Assembly (NCBI GenBank): GCA_023664485.1
Contig: JAMPFK010000009.1
Location: 1-64,000 of the forward strand
Direction: 5' to 3'
Length of the DNA stretch: 64,000 nt
DNA from: Bacteroides fragilis
GTDB taxonomy: Bacteria; Bacillota; Clostridia; Lachnospirales; Lachnospiraceae
In this document: in pieces, positions 51,333-60,284 of the stretch
How the letters are laid out: each line of letters starts with the position of its first letter
How positions within the stretch are numbered: position 1 is the first letter of the stretch
The notes under the pieces: model-generated
What the model was told of the DNA's origin: nothing
The model's input: only the letters and a program-made list of their open reading frames with translations
Databases searched by the model: none
Translations under genes and position numbers: made by a program

Positions 51333-52415
51333 ATGTTAGATAAAGAAATAATTGTTGAAAAAAAGAAGTTCGGCATCGGCGCGCTTACTGTGGTCACGAT
51401 TGTGACAGTCGTTTTGGTGATTGTGGGAATCATTGCAGTAATACGAATGATCGGCAAAGCTTCTTTATCGGCGGTCATTACGGAAACGGGGAATGTGATA
51501 CCTGGCGAAGCGGTTGAAGAACCGGAAGAAAATGAAATTTTATATAAAGGCAGGGGCTATGTCCTGAATGAAGATCTGATCACAGTGCTCGTCATGGGAA
51601 TTGATAAAGAAACCGTTACAACAGTCGGCGGACAGAGTTTTACGGCGGACGAGGAAGGCGGATTTGCAGGGGGACAGGCGGACGCATTGTTTCTTGTGTC
51701 GATCAATCCGCATGATAAAAATGTTTATGTGACAGCGGTCAACAGGAATGCCATGGCGGAAGTGGATGTATTTGACGAAGAGGGCAATTATCAGGGAATC
51801 TTTACAAAGCAGATCGCGCTGCAGCATGGTTATGGCGACGGCAGGGAAGAGAGCTGTTTAAGACAGGTGAAAGCGGTATCCAGAATGTTCCACGGGATTC
51901 CGATCCACGCCTATGCGGCGATCAGTATGGATGCCATACCGGAACTGAACGATGTGGTCGGAGGCATTACGGTAGAAGTGCTGGATGATATCGTCTATCC
52001 CGAATATGATATGGATCTTCATCAGGGAGAAACCGTAACGTTGTATGGGGAAAAGGCATACTGGTATGTCCGCCTTCGCAATGAAGCTGTATTTAATTCC
52101 AATGAACTCCGCCTGCAAAGACAAAAACAATATCTGACCACTTTTGCGGCGGAGGCAAAAAATCAGTCTATGGCCGATATCCGTGTGGCAGTCAATCTTT
52201 ATAAAACGATCTACAAATATATGGTTACAGATATCGATCTGAATTCCTTTACCTATATGGTTACGGAATATCTGGACTATAATTTTGATGTGGAAAATAT
52301 ATATTCACTGGAAGGCGAAGCGATACAGGGAAATAATTTTGAGGAATTCTATGTGGATGATGACGCGCTGCAGGATCTGATCATAGAGTTGTTTTATGAA
52401 CCGGCAGATAAATAA
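51333..52415 (+). CDS. LytR-CpsA-Psr (LCP) family protein
   Basis: A 360-residue protein with one N-terminal membrane helix (about residues 14-36) and an extracellular LCP domain. TVLVMGIDKE, GGQADALFLVSINPH (the arginine usually following the Asp is Ala-Leu here), VTAVNRNAMAEV and VVGGITVEVLDDI fit the family. LCP enzymes transfer undecaprenyl-linked glycopolymers to peptidoglycan. The canonical DT(M/I) and R residues are partly altered (RNAMAE in place of RDT), so activity may differ. It lies eight bases after the sortase gene. Confidence 0.82.
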   Translation: MLDKEIIVEKKKFGIGALTVVTIVTVVLVIVGIIAVIRMIGKASLSAVITETGNVIPGEAVEEPEENEILYKGRGYVLNEDLITVLVMGIDKETVTTVGGQSFTADEEGGFAGGQADALFLVSINPHDKNVYVTAVNRNAMAEVDVFDEEGNYQGIFTKQIALQHGYGDGREESCLRQVKAVSRMFHGIPIHAYAAISMDAIPELNDVVGGITVEVLDDIVYPEYDMDLHQGETVTLYGEKAYWYVRLRNEAVFNSNELRLQRQKQYLTTFAAEAKNQSMADIRVAVNLYKTIYKYMVTDIDLNSFTYMVTEYLDYNFDVENIYSLEGEAIQGNNFEEFYVDDDALQDLIIELFYEPADK

Positions 52416-52510
52416 CGATAAAGGCTGTCGAATTCATTCGGTATCTTACGGAGAAATATGTCTCCGGTTTGATATAACCACACGAATATATTATGAGAGG
52501 AGAAGTAATC

Positions 52511-53191
52511 ATGAAAAGAAAATTTTTAGCAGTATTAACTGCATTGGCAGTTTTGACTATGGGGTCCATGACCGTATCTGCGGCAAGCCCGACAGTAGGA
52601 ACTACGGAAGCGCCTGTCAGTACGCAAAAGGCCATAACCTCTGTGGAGGCGGTTGCAGCACCGGGCGCTTATCTGAGCCGTACAACCGTATCAACGGGAT
52701 TTGCCGTATCCGCGGTATCCGCGACAACGGTTCAGGCGGCATCGGTAGCGGTTCAAAACGCCATTTTAAACGATATTGCATCGACCGCATCCCTGCTTGG
52801 CAATCAGGCGCTTGCCAATGCGGCTGCAAATGCGGAAAGCCGCGTGACGGCGTCGATTCTTACCGTTGTAGAAGTGAAAGCTTCCAATGCTTCTAAGGAT
52901 GCCGGCGGGAAGTATGTTGTGACTTTAAGCCTTTCCGGTATTTCGGCGGGAGATGCGGTCGCAGTCCTGCATTATACGGGGAGCGCATGGGAAACCATTG
53001 TTCCTGAGAGCGTAGCAAATGGAAGCGTAACGTTTAAAAGTGCAAGCCTTTCCCCGATTGCGGTCGTAAAACTCAGCACGACGACCGTGTCCCTGTCTCC
53101 GAAGACAGGTTCAACCGTACCTGCAGCGGCAGTAGTCCTCATCGTCAGCGCCATCGGTATGGCGGTATGCGGAAAGAGATACTTCGCATGA
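52511..53191 (+). CDS. secreted protein with SPKTG sorting signal
   Basis: A 226-residue protein: signal peptide (about 1-26, ending TVSAAS), an Ala/Val/Ser/Thr-rich mature part, and a C-terminal SPKTG followed by a hydrophobic helix and CGKRYF, a short basic tail. SPKTG resembles the NPQTN/NPxTG-type motifs used by class B sortases of Clostridia, so the nearby sortase should anchor it. The frame opens at 52493, but GAGGAG before 52511 and the signal peptide define the start. No catalytic domain is visible. Low complexity suggests a structural or adhesin role. Confidence 0.78.
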   Translation: MKRKFLAVLTALAVLTMGSMTVSAASPTVGTTEAPVSTQKAITSVEAVAAPGAYLSRTTVSTGFAVSAVSATTVQAASVAVQNAILNDIASTASLLGNQALANAAANAESRVTASILTVVEVKASNASKDAGGKYVVTLSLSGISAGDAVAVLHYTGSAWETIVPESVANGSVTFKSASLSPIAVVKLSTTTVSLSPKTGSTVPAAAVVLIVSAIGMAVCGKRYFA

Positions 53192-53201
53192 TTTTTTCCC
53201 G

Positions 53202-53302
53202 TAGTTAACGACATTAAAAATTGCCATTTCAGCCTTACAAAAGCTTGCGTATATGGCTTTTGTAAGAGGTGGAATGTGCGATTTGTTATGTCGTTAACTA
53301 TA
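53202..53302 (+). mobile_element. MITE-like palindromic element, copy 4
   Basis: A 101-bp copy with ends TAGTTAACGACAT and ATGTCGTTAACTATA. It lies 11 bases after the SPKTG protein stop and before the polysaccharide cluster. The core AAAGCTTGCGTATATGGCTT matches copies 2 and 3. Confidence 0.85.
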
Positions 53303-53357
53303 ACATATGGACCCGATAGGAAACATTAGATTCGGGAAAGGAATGCAATGGATATTC

Positions 53358-54500
53358 ATGAAGAAAGTTTTGATCATAACGACCGTCAGTGGCTTCCTGC
53401 CGCAGTTTGAGAAAAATAATGTAAAGCTATTGCGCGAAGCCGGGTGTGAGATTCATTATGCATCCAACTTTAAAAATCCAATCTATGATTTTAACAAAGC
53501 GGACTTAAAGGCGCAGGGAATCAGACTACATCAACTGGATATTGCCAAAAACCCATTGAAACTCAGAGCAAATCTACGCGCAGTCAAACAGCTTCTCCAC
53601 ATCATGAATGAAAATGATATTGACATTATCCACTGCCATAATCCTATGGGAGGCGTTACAGGACGCGCGGCGGCCGGCCTGTGCAGAAAAAAACCATATG
53701 TGATCTATACGGCGCACGGATTTCATTTTTATAAAGGCGCGCCTGAGAAAAACTGGCTGTTGTTTTATCCGGTGGAATGGCTTCTAGCCCGCCTGACGGA
53801 TATCATTGTTACCATTAACAGAGAAGATTATGAAAGAGCGCGGAAACTTCCGGTCAGAGGCGGGGAGAATGTGTTTCAGATCCATGGCGTGGGAGTTGAT
53901 CCGGTACGTTTTGCTCCCAGAAAAGAGATTGCCAGGGCAAAGCGTATGGATTTGGAGATACCGGCGGACGCTTTTCATATTGTGACGGCGGCGGAACTGA
54001 ATGACAATAAGAATCAGAAAGTGATTATTGAGGCGATCAGCGCCCTGCCGGAGAAAGATATCTATTATAGTATCTGCGGAAAGGGCCCCGGCGAAAAATA
54101 TTTAAGAAAACTGATAAAAGAAAAAGGGCTGGAAAACAGGGTAAGGCTTTTAGGATTCCGCACGGATATGGAGGAAATCTTACAGACGGCGGACTGCTTT
54201 GCCTTCCCGTCATACAGGGAAGGGCTGGGGATTGCGGCGGTGGAAGCGCTGTTATGCGGAGTAGTGCTTGTGGCCGCCGATAACCGCGGTACGAGGGAAT
54301 ATGCCGTAAACGGCAAAAATGCTTTTGTATGTAAAGCGGACGATACAGCAAAGTTCGCGAAGGCGATCGGGACATTGTACCGGGATGAGGAGCTGCGTGC
54401 AGGGATGTCACAAAACTGCAGGACTTCCGCAATGGGATTTACGATCGAAGAAGTGGAAAAAACAATGAAAGAAATATATTACAAGGCGCTGAACGCCTGA
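53358..54500 (+). CDS. family 4 glycosyltransferase
   Basis: A 380-residue GT-B enzyme that adds a sugar from a nucleotide donor to a lipid-linked or polymer acceptor. KKVLIITTVSGFLPQFEKNN and IIHCHNPMGGVTGR (acceptor side), then VTAAELNDNKNQKVIIEA, LLGFRTDMEEIL and SYREGLGIAAVEALLCG with the E-x7-E donor motif. The start is unclear: 53343 and 53358 are in frame, and the family usually begins MKKVL. This gene opens the surface-polysaccharide cluster, just after a MITE-like element. Confidence 0.88.
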   Translation: MKKVLIITTVSGFLPQFEKNNVKLLREAGCEIHYASNFKNPIYDFNKADLKAQGIRLHQLDIAKNPLKLRANLRAVKQLLHIMNENDIDIIHCHNPMGGVTGRAAAGLCRKKPYVIYTAHGFHFYKGAPEKNWLLFYPVEWLLARLTDIIVTINREDYERARKLPVRGGENVFQIHGVGVDPVRFAPRKEIARAKRMDLEIPADAFHIVTAAELNDNKNQKVIIEAISALPEKDIYYSICGKGPGEKYLRKLIKEKGLENRVRLLGFRTDMEEILQTADCFAFPSYREGLGIAAVEALLCGVVLVAADNRGTREYAVNGKNAFVCKADDTAKFAKAIGTLYRDEELRAGMSQNCRTSAMGFTIEEVEKTMKEIYYKALNA

Positions 54501-54565
54501 TAGAGAGATAAAGAAAAAGGGTAAAATAACGCGGCCGCGTTACAGCGCGGGGAAGGAGAAAGAGG

Positions 54566-55552
54566 ATGGAACAGCCGCTTGTTTCCGTTATCATGGGCGT
54601 ATTTAACCAATGGGACGAAAAAGTATTGCAGGAGTCAGTGGACTCTATATTGAATCAGACTTATTCAAAACTGGAATTTATCATCTGGGATGACGGTTCC
54701 CATCCGGAAGCGGCCAGACTGATTCAAAAACTGAATGGACTCGACGACAGGATCCTCGTGGCGGGAAAAGAAGAAAACAGGGGGCTTGCATACAGTTTAA
54801 ACGAATGCATCCGCCTGGCAAAAGGAAAATACATAGCGCGGATGGATGCGGATGATGTTTCCAGACCCTTCCGTATCGAAAAGCAGGTGGCATTTTTAGA
54901 ATTACATCCCGAATATGGCTGGTGTGGAACCGATGCGGAACTGTTTGATGAAAACGGCGTGTGGGGGTTAAGGTCCATGCCGGAGATTCCACAGATGAGA
55001 GACTATTTTTATTATTCCCCCTATATCCATCCGTCCGTCATGTTCAGAGCGGAATTATTTGATGAAGATCTGGGTTATCTGGCGTCGGAAGAAACCCTGC
55101 GCTGTGAAGATTATGAGATTTTTATGAATCTGACCGAACGCGGACAAAAGGGATATAACCTGAAAGAACCTCTTTTCTGTTATCGTGAAACGAAAGACTC
55201 CTATAGAAAAAGAAAAGCGAGATTCCGTCTGAACGAAGCAAAGATCAGATATAGAAATTATAAAAAAATGAGAATTTTGTTTCCGGCCGGATGGCTGTAT
55301 GTGCTGCGTCCGATCGCGGCATGCCTGATTCCCGCCAAAGTATTGGAAATGATGAAGCGGTTTGAGGGAAGCCGTTCGAAAAGAATGGAAATGAGAAAAC
55401 GTTTCAGGAAGAAGCTGCTGACACAGCCGGAGGTGGGAAGCCTTGAACGAGCGGGAGGAATATCAAAGAAGGCTGGCGTATTACCGAACCAGCCTGCAAA
55501 AGAATCATTTGCATATGCAGGCAGCGGGCATCTGCATGAAACGGCAGGATAA
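54566..55552 (+). CDS. family 2 glycosyltransferase
   Basis: A 328-residue GT-A enzyme: PLVSVIMGVFNQWDEKVLQE at the start, IIWDDGSHPE, and the metal-binding ARMDADDVSRPFR (DxD). HPEYGWCGTDAELFDENG follows. Typical of capsule or teichoic-like polymer synthesis. Its last 36 or so codons overlap the next gene, and the sequence there (AGGISKKAGVLPNQPAKE) does not look like a GT tail. The original stop may have been lost. Confidence 0.87.
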   Translation: MEQPLVSVIMGVFNQWDEKVLQESVDSILNQTYSKLEFIIWDDGSHPEAARLIQKLNGLDDRILVAGKEENRGLAYSLNECIRLAKGKYIARMDADDVSRPFRIEKQVAFLELHPEYGWCGTDAELFDENGVWGLRSMPEIPQMRDYFYYSPYIHPSVMFRAELFDEDLGYLASEETLRCEDYEIFMNLTERGQKGYNLKEPLFCYRETKDSYRKRKARFRLNEAKIRYRNYKKMRILFPAGWLYVLRPIAACLIPAKVLEMMKRFEGSRSKRMEMRKRFRKKLLTQPEVGSLERAGGISKKAGVLPNQPAKESFAYAGSGHLHETAG

Positions 55553-56855
55553 AGAATGTGCGGGGCGCCAAAAGATACGGGAGGAAGTTTTCCTGCATGT
55601 GTGGCTGCCCGTGATAACGGAATATGTGGAATGGGTGTTGGAGAACGCCGTAAAGTCCGGTAAAAAGAGGCTTTATTTTCTTGCGCGAGACGGCTATATG
55701 ATGTACCTGCTGGCAGAGAAGCTTATAAAGGCAGGGAATCTGGAGATCGAGATCCGATATCTGAAAGTATCAAGATATGCCATTCGGAATGCGGAATACT
55801 ATTTTAATGGAAAAGACGCTCTGGAAACCCTGTGTGCGGGCGGGATCGATATTACGTTTGAAAAGATCATGAAAAGGGCAAACCTTACCGAGGAAGAAGC
55901 GCTTCATATTGCAGGGCTGGCAGGGCGGACGGAGACTTATCAAAAAGCATTAAATCACAGGCAGCTCCACGAGCTGAAAAAGGAGCTGTCACGGATCGAC
56001 AGATTGTTCTTTTATATAAAAAAGCACGCTGAAATCTGCTATGAAACCACGGCGGCCTATCTGCGGCAGGAGGGGCTGCTGGAGAAAATTCCCTATGCCC
56101 TCGTGGACAGCGGCTGGGTAGGCAGCCTGCAGCTCAGCATCCAGAGGGTGCTTATGCATGCGGCTTCGGAGAACATCAGATTAGAAGGGTATTATTTTGG
56201 AATTTATGAAAGACCGAAGGGGACCGGGGCGGAACAGTACAAAGCGTTTTATTTTGGAGAAAAACAGGTGCGGAGAAAAGTAAGATTTTCTAACTGCCTG
56301 TTCGAGACGGTTTTTTCTGCGCCGGAAGGGATGACCTGCGGATATGCGGTGAAGCCTGAAAGCATGAAGATACAATCTCCCGTATATGCCGCCTGGGAGA
56401 GCGGAACTGAGAATCCAAATGCAGAAGTGATAGAACGTTTTGCAAAGCTGCTGTCGGAGTACGCATCGGCCTATACGGAAGCGGCTGCAGAAAGTCAATC
56501 CGCCATTTATCGGGATAAAAGAGCACGCATCCGGTTCGTGGGAAATCTGATACGGCCGATGATGGGAAACCCCGTAAGAGAAGAAGCGCGGGCTTTTGGA
56601 GAGATGCTTTTCTGCGACGATGTGCTGGAACTGCGGTTACAGCCGGTAGCGGCCAGGTGGGATGAAGAAGAGCTGCGCAGGAACCGCTTTTTCAATAAGC
56701 TGTTGATCAGGCTGAACCTGAAACCCGATATCCTTCGTGAAAGCGCATGGCCTGAGGGAAGTATTGCGGTACTGGGGATCAGGACTGCAGAGAATATAAG
56801 GCAGGAACGGCTTTATAAGAGACTGATGTATCTGAGAAAGGCAGTTGGCAAGTGA
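55443..56855 (+). CDS. HAD-like protein of polysaccharide clusters (COG5610-like)
   Basis: A 470-residue soluble protein. YFLARDGYMMYLLAEKL near residue 77 resembles the HAD-like domain of COG5610 proteins found with glycosyltransferases, and YALVDSGWVGSLQLSIQRVL near 220 fits the same group. The classic DxDxT nucleophile motif is not evident. The TTG start is set seven bases after GGAGGTGGG, giving a 110-base overlap with the preceding glycosyltransferase. The next gene overlaps by four bases, so expression is coupled. Biochemical role unknown. Confidence 0.65.
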   Translation: MNEREEYQRRLAYYRTSLQKNHLHMQAAGICMKRQDKECAGRQKIREEVFLHVWLPVITEYVEWVLENAVKSGKKRLYFLARDGYMMYLLAEKLIKAGNLEIEIRYLKVSRYAIRNAEYYFNGKDALETLCAGGIDITFEKIMKRANLTEEEALHIAGLAGRTETYQKALNHRQLHELKKELSRIDRLFFYIKKHAEICYETTAAYLRQEGLLEKIPYALVDSGWVGSLQLSIQRVLMHAASENIRLEGYYFGIYERPKGTGAEQYKAFYFGEKQVRRKVRFSNCLFETVFSAPEGMTCGYAVKPESMKIQSPVYAAWESGTENPNAEVIERFAKLLSEYASAYTEAAAESQSAIYRDKRARIRFVGNLIRPMMGNPVREEARAFGEMLFCDDVLELRLQPVAARWDEEELRRNRFFNKLLIRLNLKPDILRESAWPEGSIAVLGIRTAENIRQERLYKRLMYLRKAVGK

Positions 56856-57640
56856 AAACAGAAAGTAATGGTCATAACAGTGATACTCTTCAATATATAT
56901 TTGTGATCCGCGAGCTGACAGCAAGGGAGATCAAACGAAAGTATGCCAGAAGCTCTCTGGGGATCATATGGAGCGTTTTAAATCCGCTTCTGACCATGGT
57001 GGTTATGTCGCTCATCTTTTCCACCATGTTCCGGCGTTCCATTGAAAATTTCCCGATTTATTATCTGACCGGACAGATTTTCTGGACGCTTTTCAGCGGA
57101 GCCACCAATTCGGCAATGACGGCTCTTGTAGATAACCGAAGCCTGCTGCTCCAGGCCAAACTCCCCAGGCAGACTTTTGTTTTATCAAGGGTTTATACGA
57201 CGCTGGTGAATTTCGGATATACCTGTGTCGCCTATATGCTGATGCTGGTCGTATTCCGGGTCAAGCCGGCCTTATCCATGCTGCTGTTTCCGCTAGCGGC
57301 CGCCTTTATGCTGGCAATTTCCATCGGAGTGAGTTATCTCCTTGCAGTGGTATATGTATTTTTTGCGGATGTGAAATACCTGTATTCTGTCTTTCTGACG
57401 CTTTGGATGTATATGTCGGCGCTTTTTTATCCGATCACAAGCCTGCCGGAAGCGATGCAGAATTTCATTGGATGTAATCCTGTCTATGTGGTCATTGCAT
57501 TTGCGAGAGAATGTGTGATGTACGGTAAGGTACCGGGGATCATGATGTGGGTCAAGCTGGTATGCTGGAGTCTGGGAAGCATCTGGGTCGGGCTGTCTGT
57601 TTTTAAACATATGGAAAACCGGGTCATGCAGAAAATTTAA
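56852..57640 (+). CDS. ABC-2 polysaccharide export permease (Wzm/TagG-like)
   Basis: A 262-residue, six-segment membrane protein. ELTAREIKRKYARSSLGIIW near the N-terminus and LNPLLTMVVMSLIFSTMFR are typical of the Wzm/TagG export permeases that move lipid-linked polymers. LWMYMSALFYPITSLPE near the C-terminus also fits. It begins with GTG, overlapping the preceding stop, and pairs with the ATPase that follows 34 bases later. Confidence 0.9.
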   Translation: MKTESNGHNSDTLQYIFVIRELTAREIKRKYARSSLGIIWSVLNPLLTMVVMSLIFSTMFRRSIENFPIYYLTGQIFWTLFSGATNSAMTALVDNRSLLLQAKLPRQTFVLSRVYTTLVNFGYTCVAYMLMLVVFRVKPALSMLLFPLAAAFMLAISIGVSYLLAVVYVFFADVKYLYSVFLTLWMYMSALFYPITSLPEAMQNFIGCNPVYVVIAFARECVMYGKVPGIMMWVKLVCWSLGSIWVGLSVFKHMENRVMQKI

Positions 57641-57674
57641 AATACGGCTGCAGGTGCGAGGGGGAAGGTCTTAT

Positions 57675-59003
57675 ATGAAAGCAAGACGCAAGTCGGGTCT
57701 GGCAGCGCTGCTGATCGCTGTCATTTTGGGGCTCTTTGGAGGAACGTTCAATGTGCGGGCGGCGGAAGCCGCGGCGCAGACGGCGGAAGAAGCAGAGCAT
57801 GCGGATATGAGTGAAGACAATCGTGCGATAGAGGATTCGGAGAATTTTAACGGAAGGGGGGGGCCGGAAACGCCGGAACAGGATACGGACGCGTCTGACG
57901 GAGAGGACAAAAAAGAGAAAAAAAATTATCTGTTTTTCAATATCTATTTTATCATTGCGCTGGCAGTAATTCTGCTTATCGTGCTGACAGAGACGGCGGT
58001 ATGGGGGATTATAAAGGCTGTCAGGGCAGGACGCAGCCGGAAAGAAGCAAAGCGGAAAAAGATAGAAGCGGAGCGTAGAAAGATAGCGGAAAAGCAGAAA
58101 AAATCCCGCAGGCCCGCGGGCAGCCGTATAGAGACCGTAAAGCGCGATCTGGATGAAATGAAGCTGATCGAATTTGACTCCGATGAAACGGAAAGGAGAA
58201 AAGAGCTTCTGAAACAGATGCGGGAAGAGGAATACGAACTGGAATGGCAGCTTGGAAGGCCCATCATCAGAGTCCATGACGTGACCATGGAATTCAGGAT
58301 GTCTTCGGTGAATCCCTCCGGCTTAAAGGAATATATTGTTCAGCTGATCAAAAGAGAAGTATCCTATCACAGGCTGTTCGCCCTGTATCATGTATCTTTC
58401 AATGTTTACAAAGGCGAGGTGGTGGGCATTATCGGAACCAACGGTTCCGGCAAATCGACATTATTGAAAATCGTATCCGGCGCATTGAAGCCTACTCATG
58501 GATATGTGGAGATTATGGGCGGCAGAAAGGTACAGCTTTTGACGATCGGCGCCGGATTTGATATGGAACTGACCGCCAGAGAGAATGTGTTTCTGAATGG
58601 GTCTATTATCGGTTACAGAAAGGAATTCCTGAAGGAGCATTATGATGAGATCGTGGAGTTCGCAGAACTTCAGGATTTCATGGAAGAAAAGGTCAAAAAT
58701 TTTTCCAGCGGTATGGTCAGCCGTCTCGGATTTGCCATTGCAACGGCGGGAGATGCGGCGGAGATTCTGATCCTGGACGAGGTTTTGAGCGTCGGGGATG
58801 AGTTTTTCAGGAAGAAGAGCCTGAAAAGGGTCAAAGAGATGATACATGGAGGAAGCACGGTGCTGCTCGTGAGCCATAGTATGGACACGATCATGGAGAA
58901 CTGCTCGCGGTGTGTGTGGATTGAGAAGGGAGAGCTGCAGATGGCGGGGGATCCGAAGGTGGTTTGCGGGGAATATGCGAGAGGAGGTTTTTTCAATGAG
59001 TAA
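57675..59003 (+). CDS. polysaccharide export ATPase with signal/membrane N-terminal extension
   Basis: A 442-residue protein. The C-terminal 245 residues are a Wzt/TagH-type ATPase: Walker A GTNGSGKSTLLK, signature NFSSGMVSRLGFA, Walker B ILILDEVLS and switch His in LLVSHSMD. Unusually, about 195 residues precede it: a signal-like hydrophobic segment (about 8-26, ending VRAAEAA), an acidic Glu/Asp-rich stretch, a membrane helix (about 88-112) and a basic Lys/Arg/Glu coil. The N-terminus may thus face outside and tether the ATPase to the membrane. TagH-type ATPases carry extra domains at the C-terminus instead. GGGGGAAGG precedes ATG 57675. Confidence 0.85.
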   Translation: MKARRKSGLAALLIAVILGLFGGTFNVRAAEAAAQTAEEAEHADMSEDNRAIEDSENFNGRGGPETPEQDTDASDGEDKKEKKNYLFFNIYFIIALAVILLIVLTETAVWGIIKAVRAGRSRKEAKRKKIEAERRKIAEKQKKSRRPAGSRIETVKRDLDEMKLIEFDSDETERRKELLKQMREEEYELEWQLGRPIIRVHDVTMEFRMSSVNPSGLKEYIVQLIKREVSYHRLFALYHVSFNVYKGEVVGIIGTNGSGKSTLLKIVSGALKPTHGYVEIMGGRKVQLLTIGAGFDMELTARENVFLNGSIIGYRKEFLKEHYDEIVEFAELQDFMEEKVKNFSSGMVSRLGFAIATAGDAAEILILDEVLSVGDEFFRKKSLKRVKEMIHGGSTVLLVSHSMDTIMENCSRCVWIEKGELQMAGDPKVVCGEYARGGFFNE

Positions 59004-59694
59004 GATATTCGTAGCAATGATTCCTGCCAGATTGGGTTCAAAGCGTATTCCAAAGAAAAATATTCGATATATGGGCGATAAACCCCTGATTGAGTACCCC
59101 ATTGATTTAGCGTTGTCTTCTGAACGATTTGAGAGCGTGTGGATCAATACGGAAAGTGAAGAACTTGGAAGATACATAGAAAAACTGGGAGCAGGGTTTC
59201 ATAAAAGACCGGCGGAATTAGCGGGCGATACTGCAACGAACAGAGATTTTACATATGAATTTATGCAAAAGCATGAATGTGATTATGTGATTATGATAAA
59301 TTCGACGTCTCCGCTTCTCAGGCAGGAGACGTTAAACCGCTTTATGGAATATGTGGCGTCGCACGACTTTGATACGGTGTTGTCTGTGATTACGACAAAA
59401 GAAGAGACTTTCTATCAGGGAAAACCGCTTAATTTCAGCCTTGCAGAGAAAGTAAACAGCCAGTTCCTGGAGCCGACGGAAGCGATTTGCTGGGCGCTTA
59501 CCGCATGGAAACGAGACACATTTATGACGCTTCAGGAAAAGGGAATTAATCCGGTATTTGGCGGAAAGGTAGGGCGATTCGCAATACCAAAGGATGAATC
59601 CTGCGATCTGGATACGCCGGAGGATTGGAATATTGCGGAAGGGATTTTAAACTCTCGTATATATAAGTATGCGGAACGGTATATGGAATTATGA
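58996..59694 (+). CDS. acylneuraminate cytidylyltransferase-like nucleotidyltransferase
   Basis: A 232-residue enzyme of the NeuA/KdsB/PseF-like family. AMIPARLGSKRIPKKNIRYM is the signature CTP-binding start, and INSTSPLLRQETLNRFM and the late DTPEDW match too. It should activate a sugar as CMP- or NDP-sugar. The frame extends back to 58912, but GAGGAGG before 58996 sets the start, overlapping the ATPase gene end. It opens a run of overlapping sugar-modification genes. Confidence 0.87.
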   Translation: MSKIFVAMIPARLGSKRIPKKNIRYMGDKPLIEYPIDLALSSERFESVWINTESEELGRYIEKLGAGFHKRPAELAGDTATNRDFTYEFMQKHECDYVIMINSTSPLLRQETLNRFMEYVASHDFDTVLSVITTKEETFYQGKPLNFSLAEKVNSQFLEPTEAICWALTAWKRDTFMTLQEKGINPVFGGKVGRFAIPKDESCDLDTPEDWNIAEGILNSRIYKYAERYMEL

Positions 59695-60284
59695 TAAAAA
59701 ATTACTTTACAGAATACACAAGAGATATTTACGAAGGGTTGCAGCGGATGATTGTCACGGATAAAAACGGAAATCAGCATACTGCTGATGAAGGATATGA
59801 GATCTGGGCGGATCAGGCAAGAAGGATTCAGCAGGAAACAGGAGGTCTTATGTTCTTTTGTGGAAACGGCGCAAGTGAGACTATGGCGGAGCATATGTCA
59901 CATGATTGGTTTCAAAATGCACAGATAAATACCTACACAGTATCCGAAACATCTCATATTACGGCAATCAGTAACGACTTGTCATATGAAGATGTTTTTG
60001 CTTATCGTATTAACCGCATCTGTTCAGAACGCGATATGCTGATAACGATTTCATCATCCGGGAACTCTCCAAATGTGCTGAAAGCAATTCAGGCTGCCAG
60101 AGAAAAAGGAACTTTTATCGTAACTGTGTCGGGAAAAGAAGCGGATAACAAATCCAGAGCGGGCGGAGACCTGAATTTTTATGTTCCGCTGGATACTTAT
60201 GGCATGGTGGAATCGGCGCATGCAGTGTTAATTCATGGCGCGATGGATTGTTTTCTGGATAAATATATGGGAGGAAGACACTGA
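59691..60284 (+). CDS. SIS-domain phosphosugar isomerase (GmhA-like)
   Basis: A 197-residue enzyme. MFFCGNGASETMAEHMSHD near residue 50 and ITISSSGNSPNVLKAIQAA near 118 match the sugar-phosphate binding loops of sedoheptulose-7-phosphate isomerase (GmhA) and relatives. GMVESAHAVLIHGAMD carries the late His. It probably isomerises a phosphosugar at the head of a sugar-nucleotide route. Overlaps both neighbours by a few bases. Confidence 0.85.
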   Translation: MIKNYFTEYTRDIYEGLQRMIVTDKNGNQHTADEGYEIWADQARRIQQETGGLMFFCGNGASETMAEHMSHDWFQNAQINTYTVSETSHITAISNDLSYEDVFAYRINRICSERDMLITISSSGNSPNVLKAIQAAREKGTFIVTVSGKEADNKSRAGGDLNFYVPLDTYGMVESAHAVLIHGAMDCFLDKYMGGRH

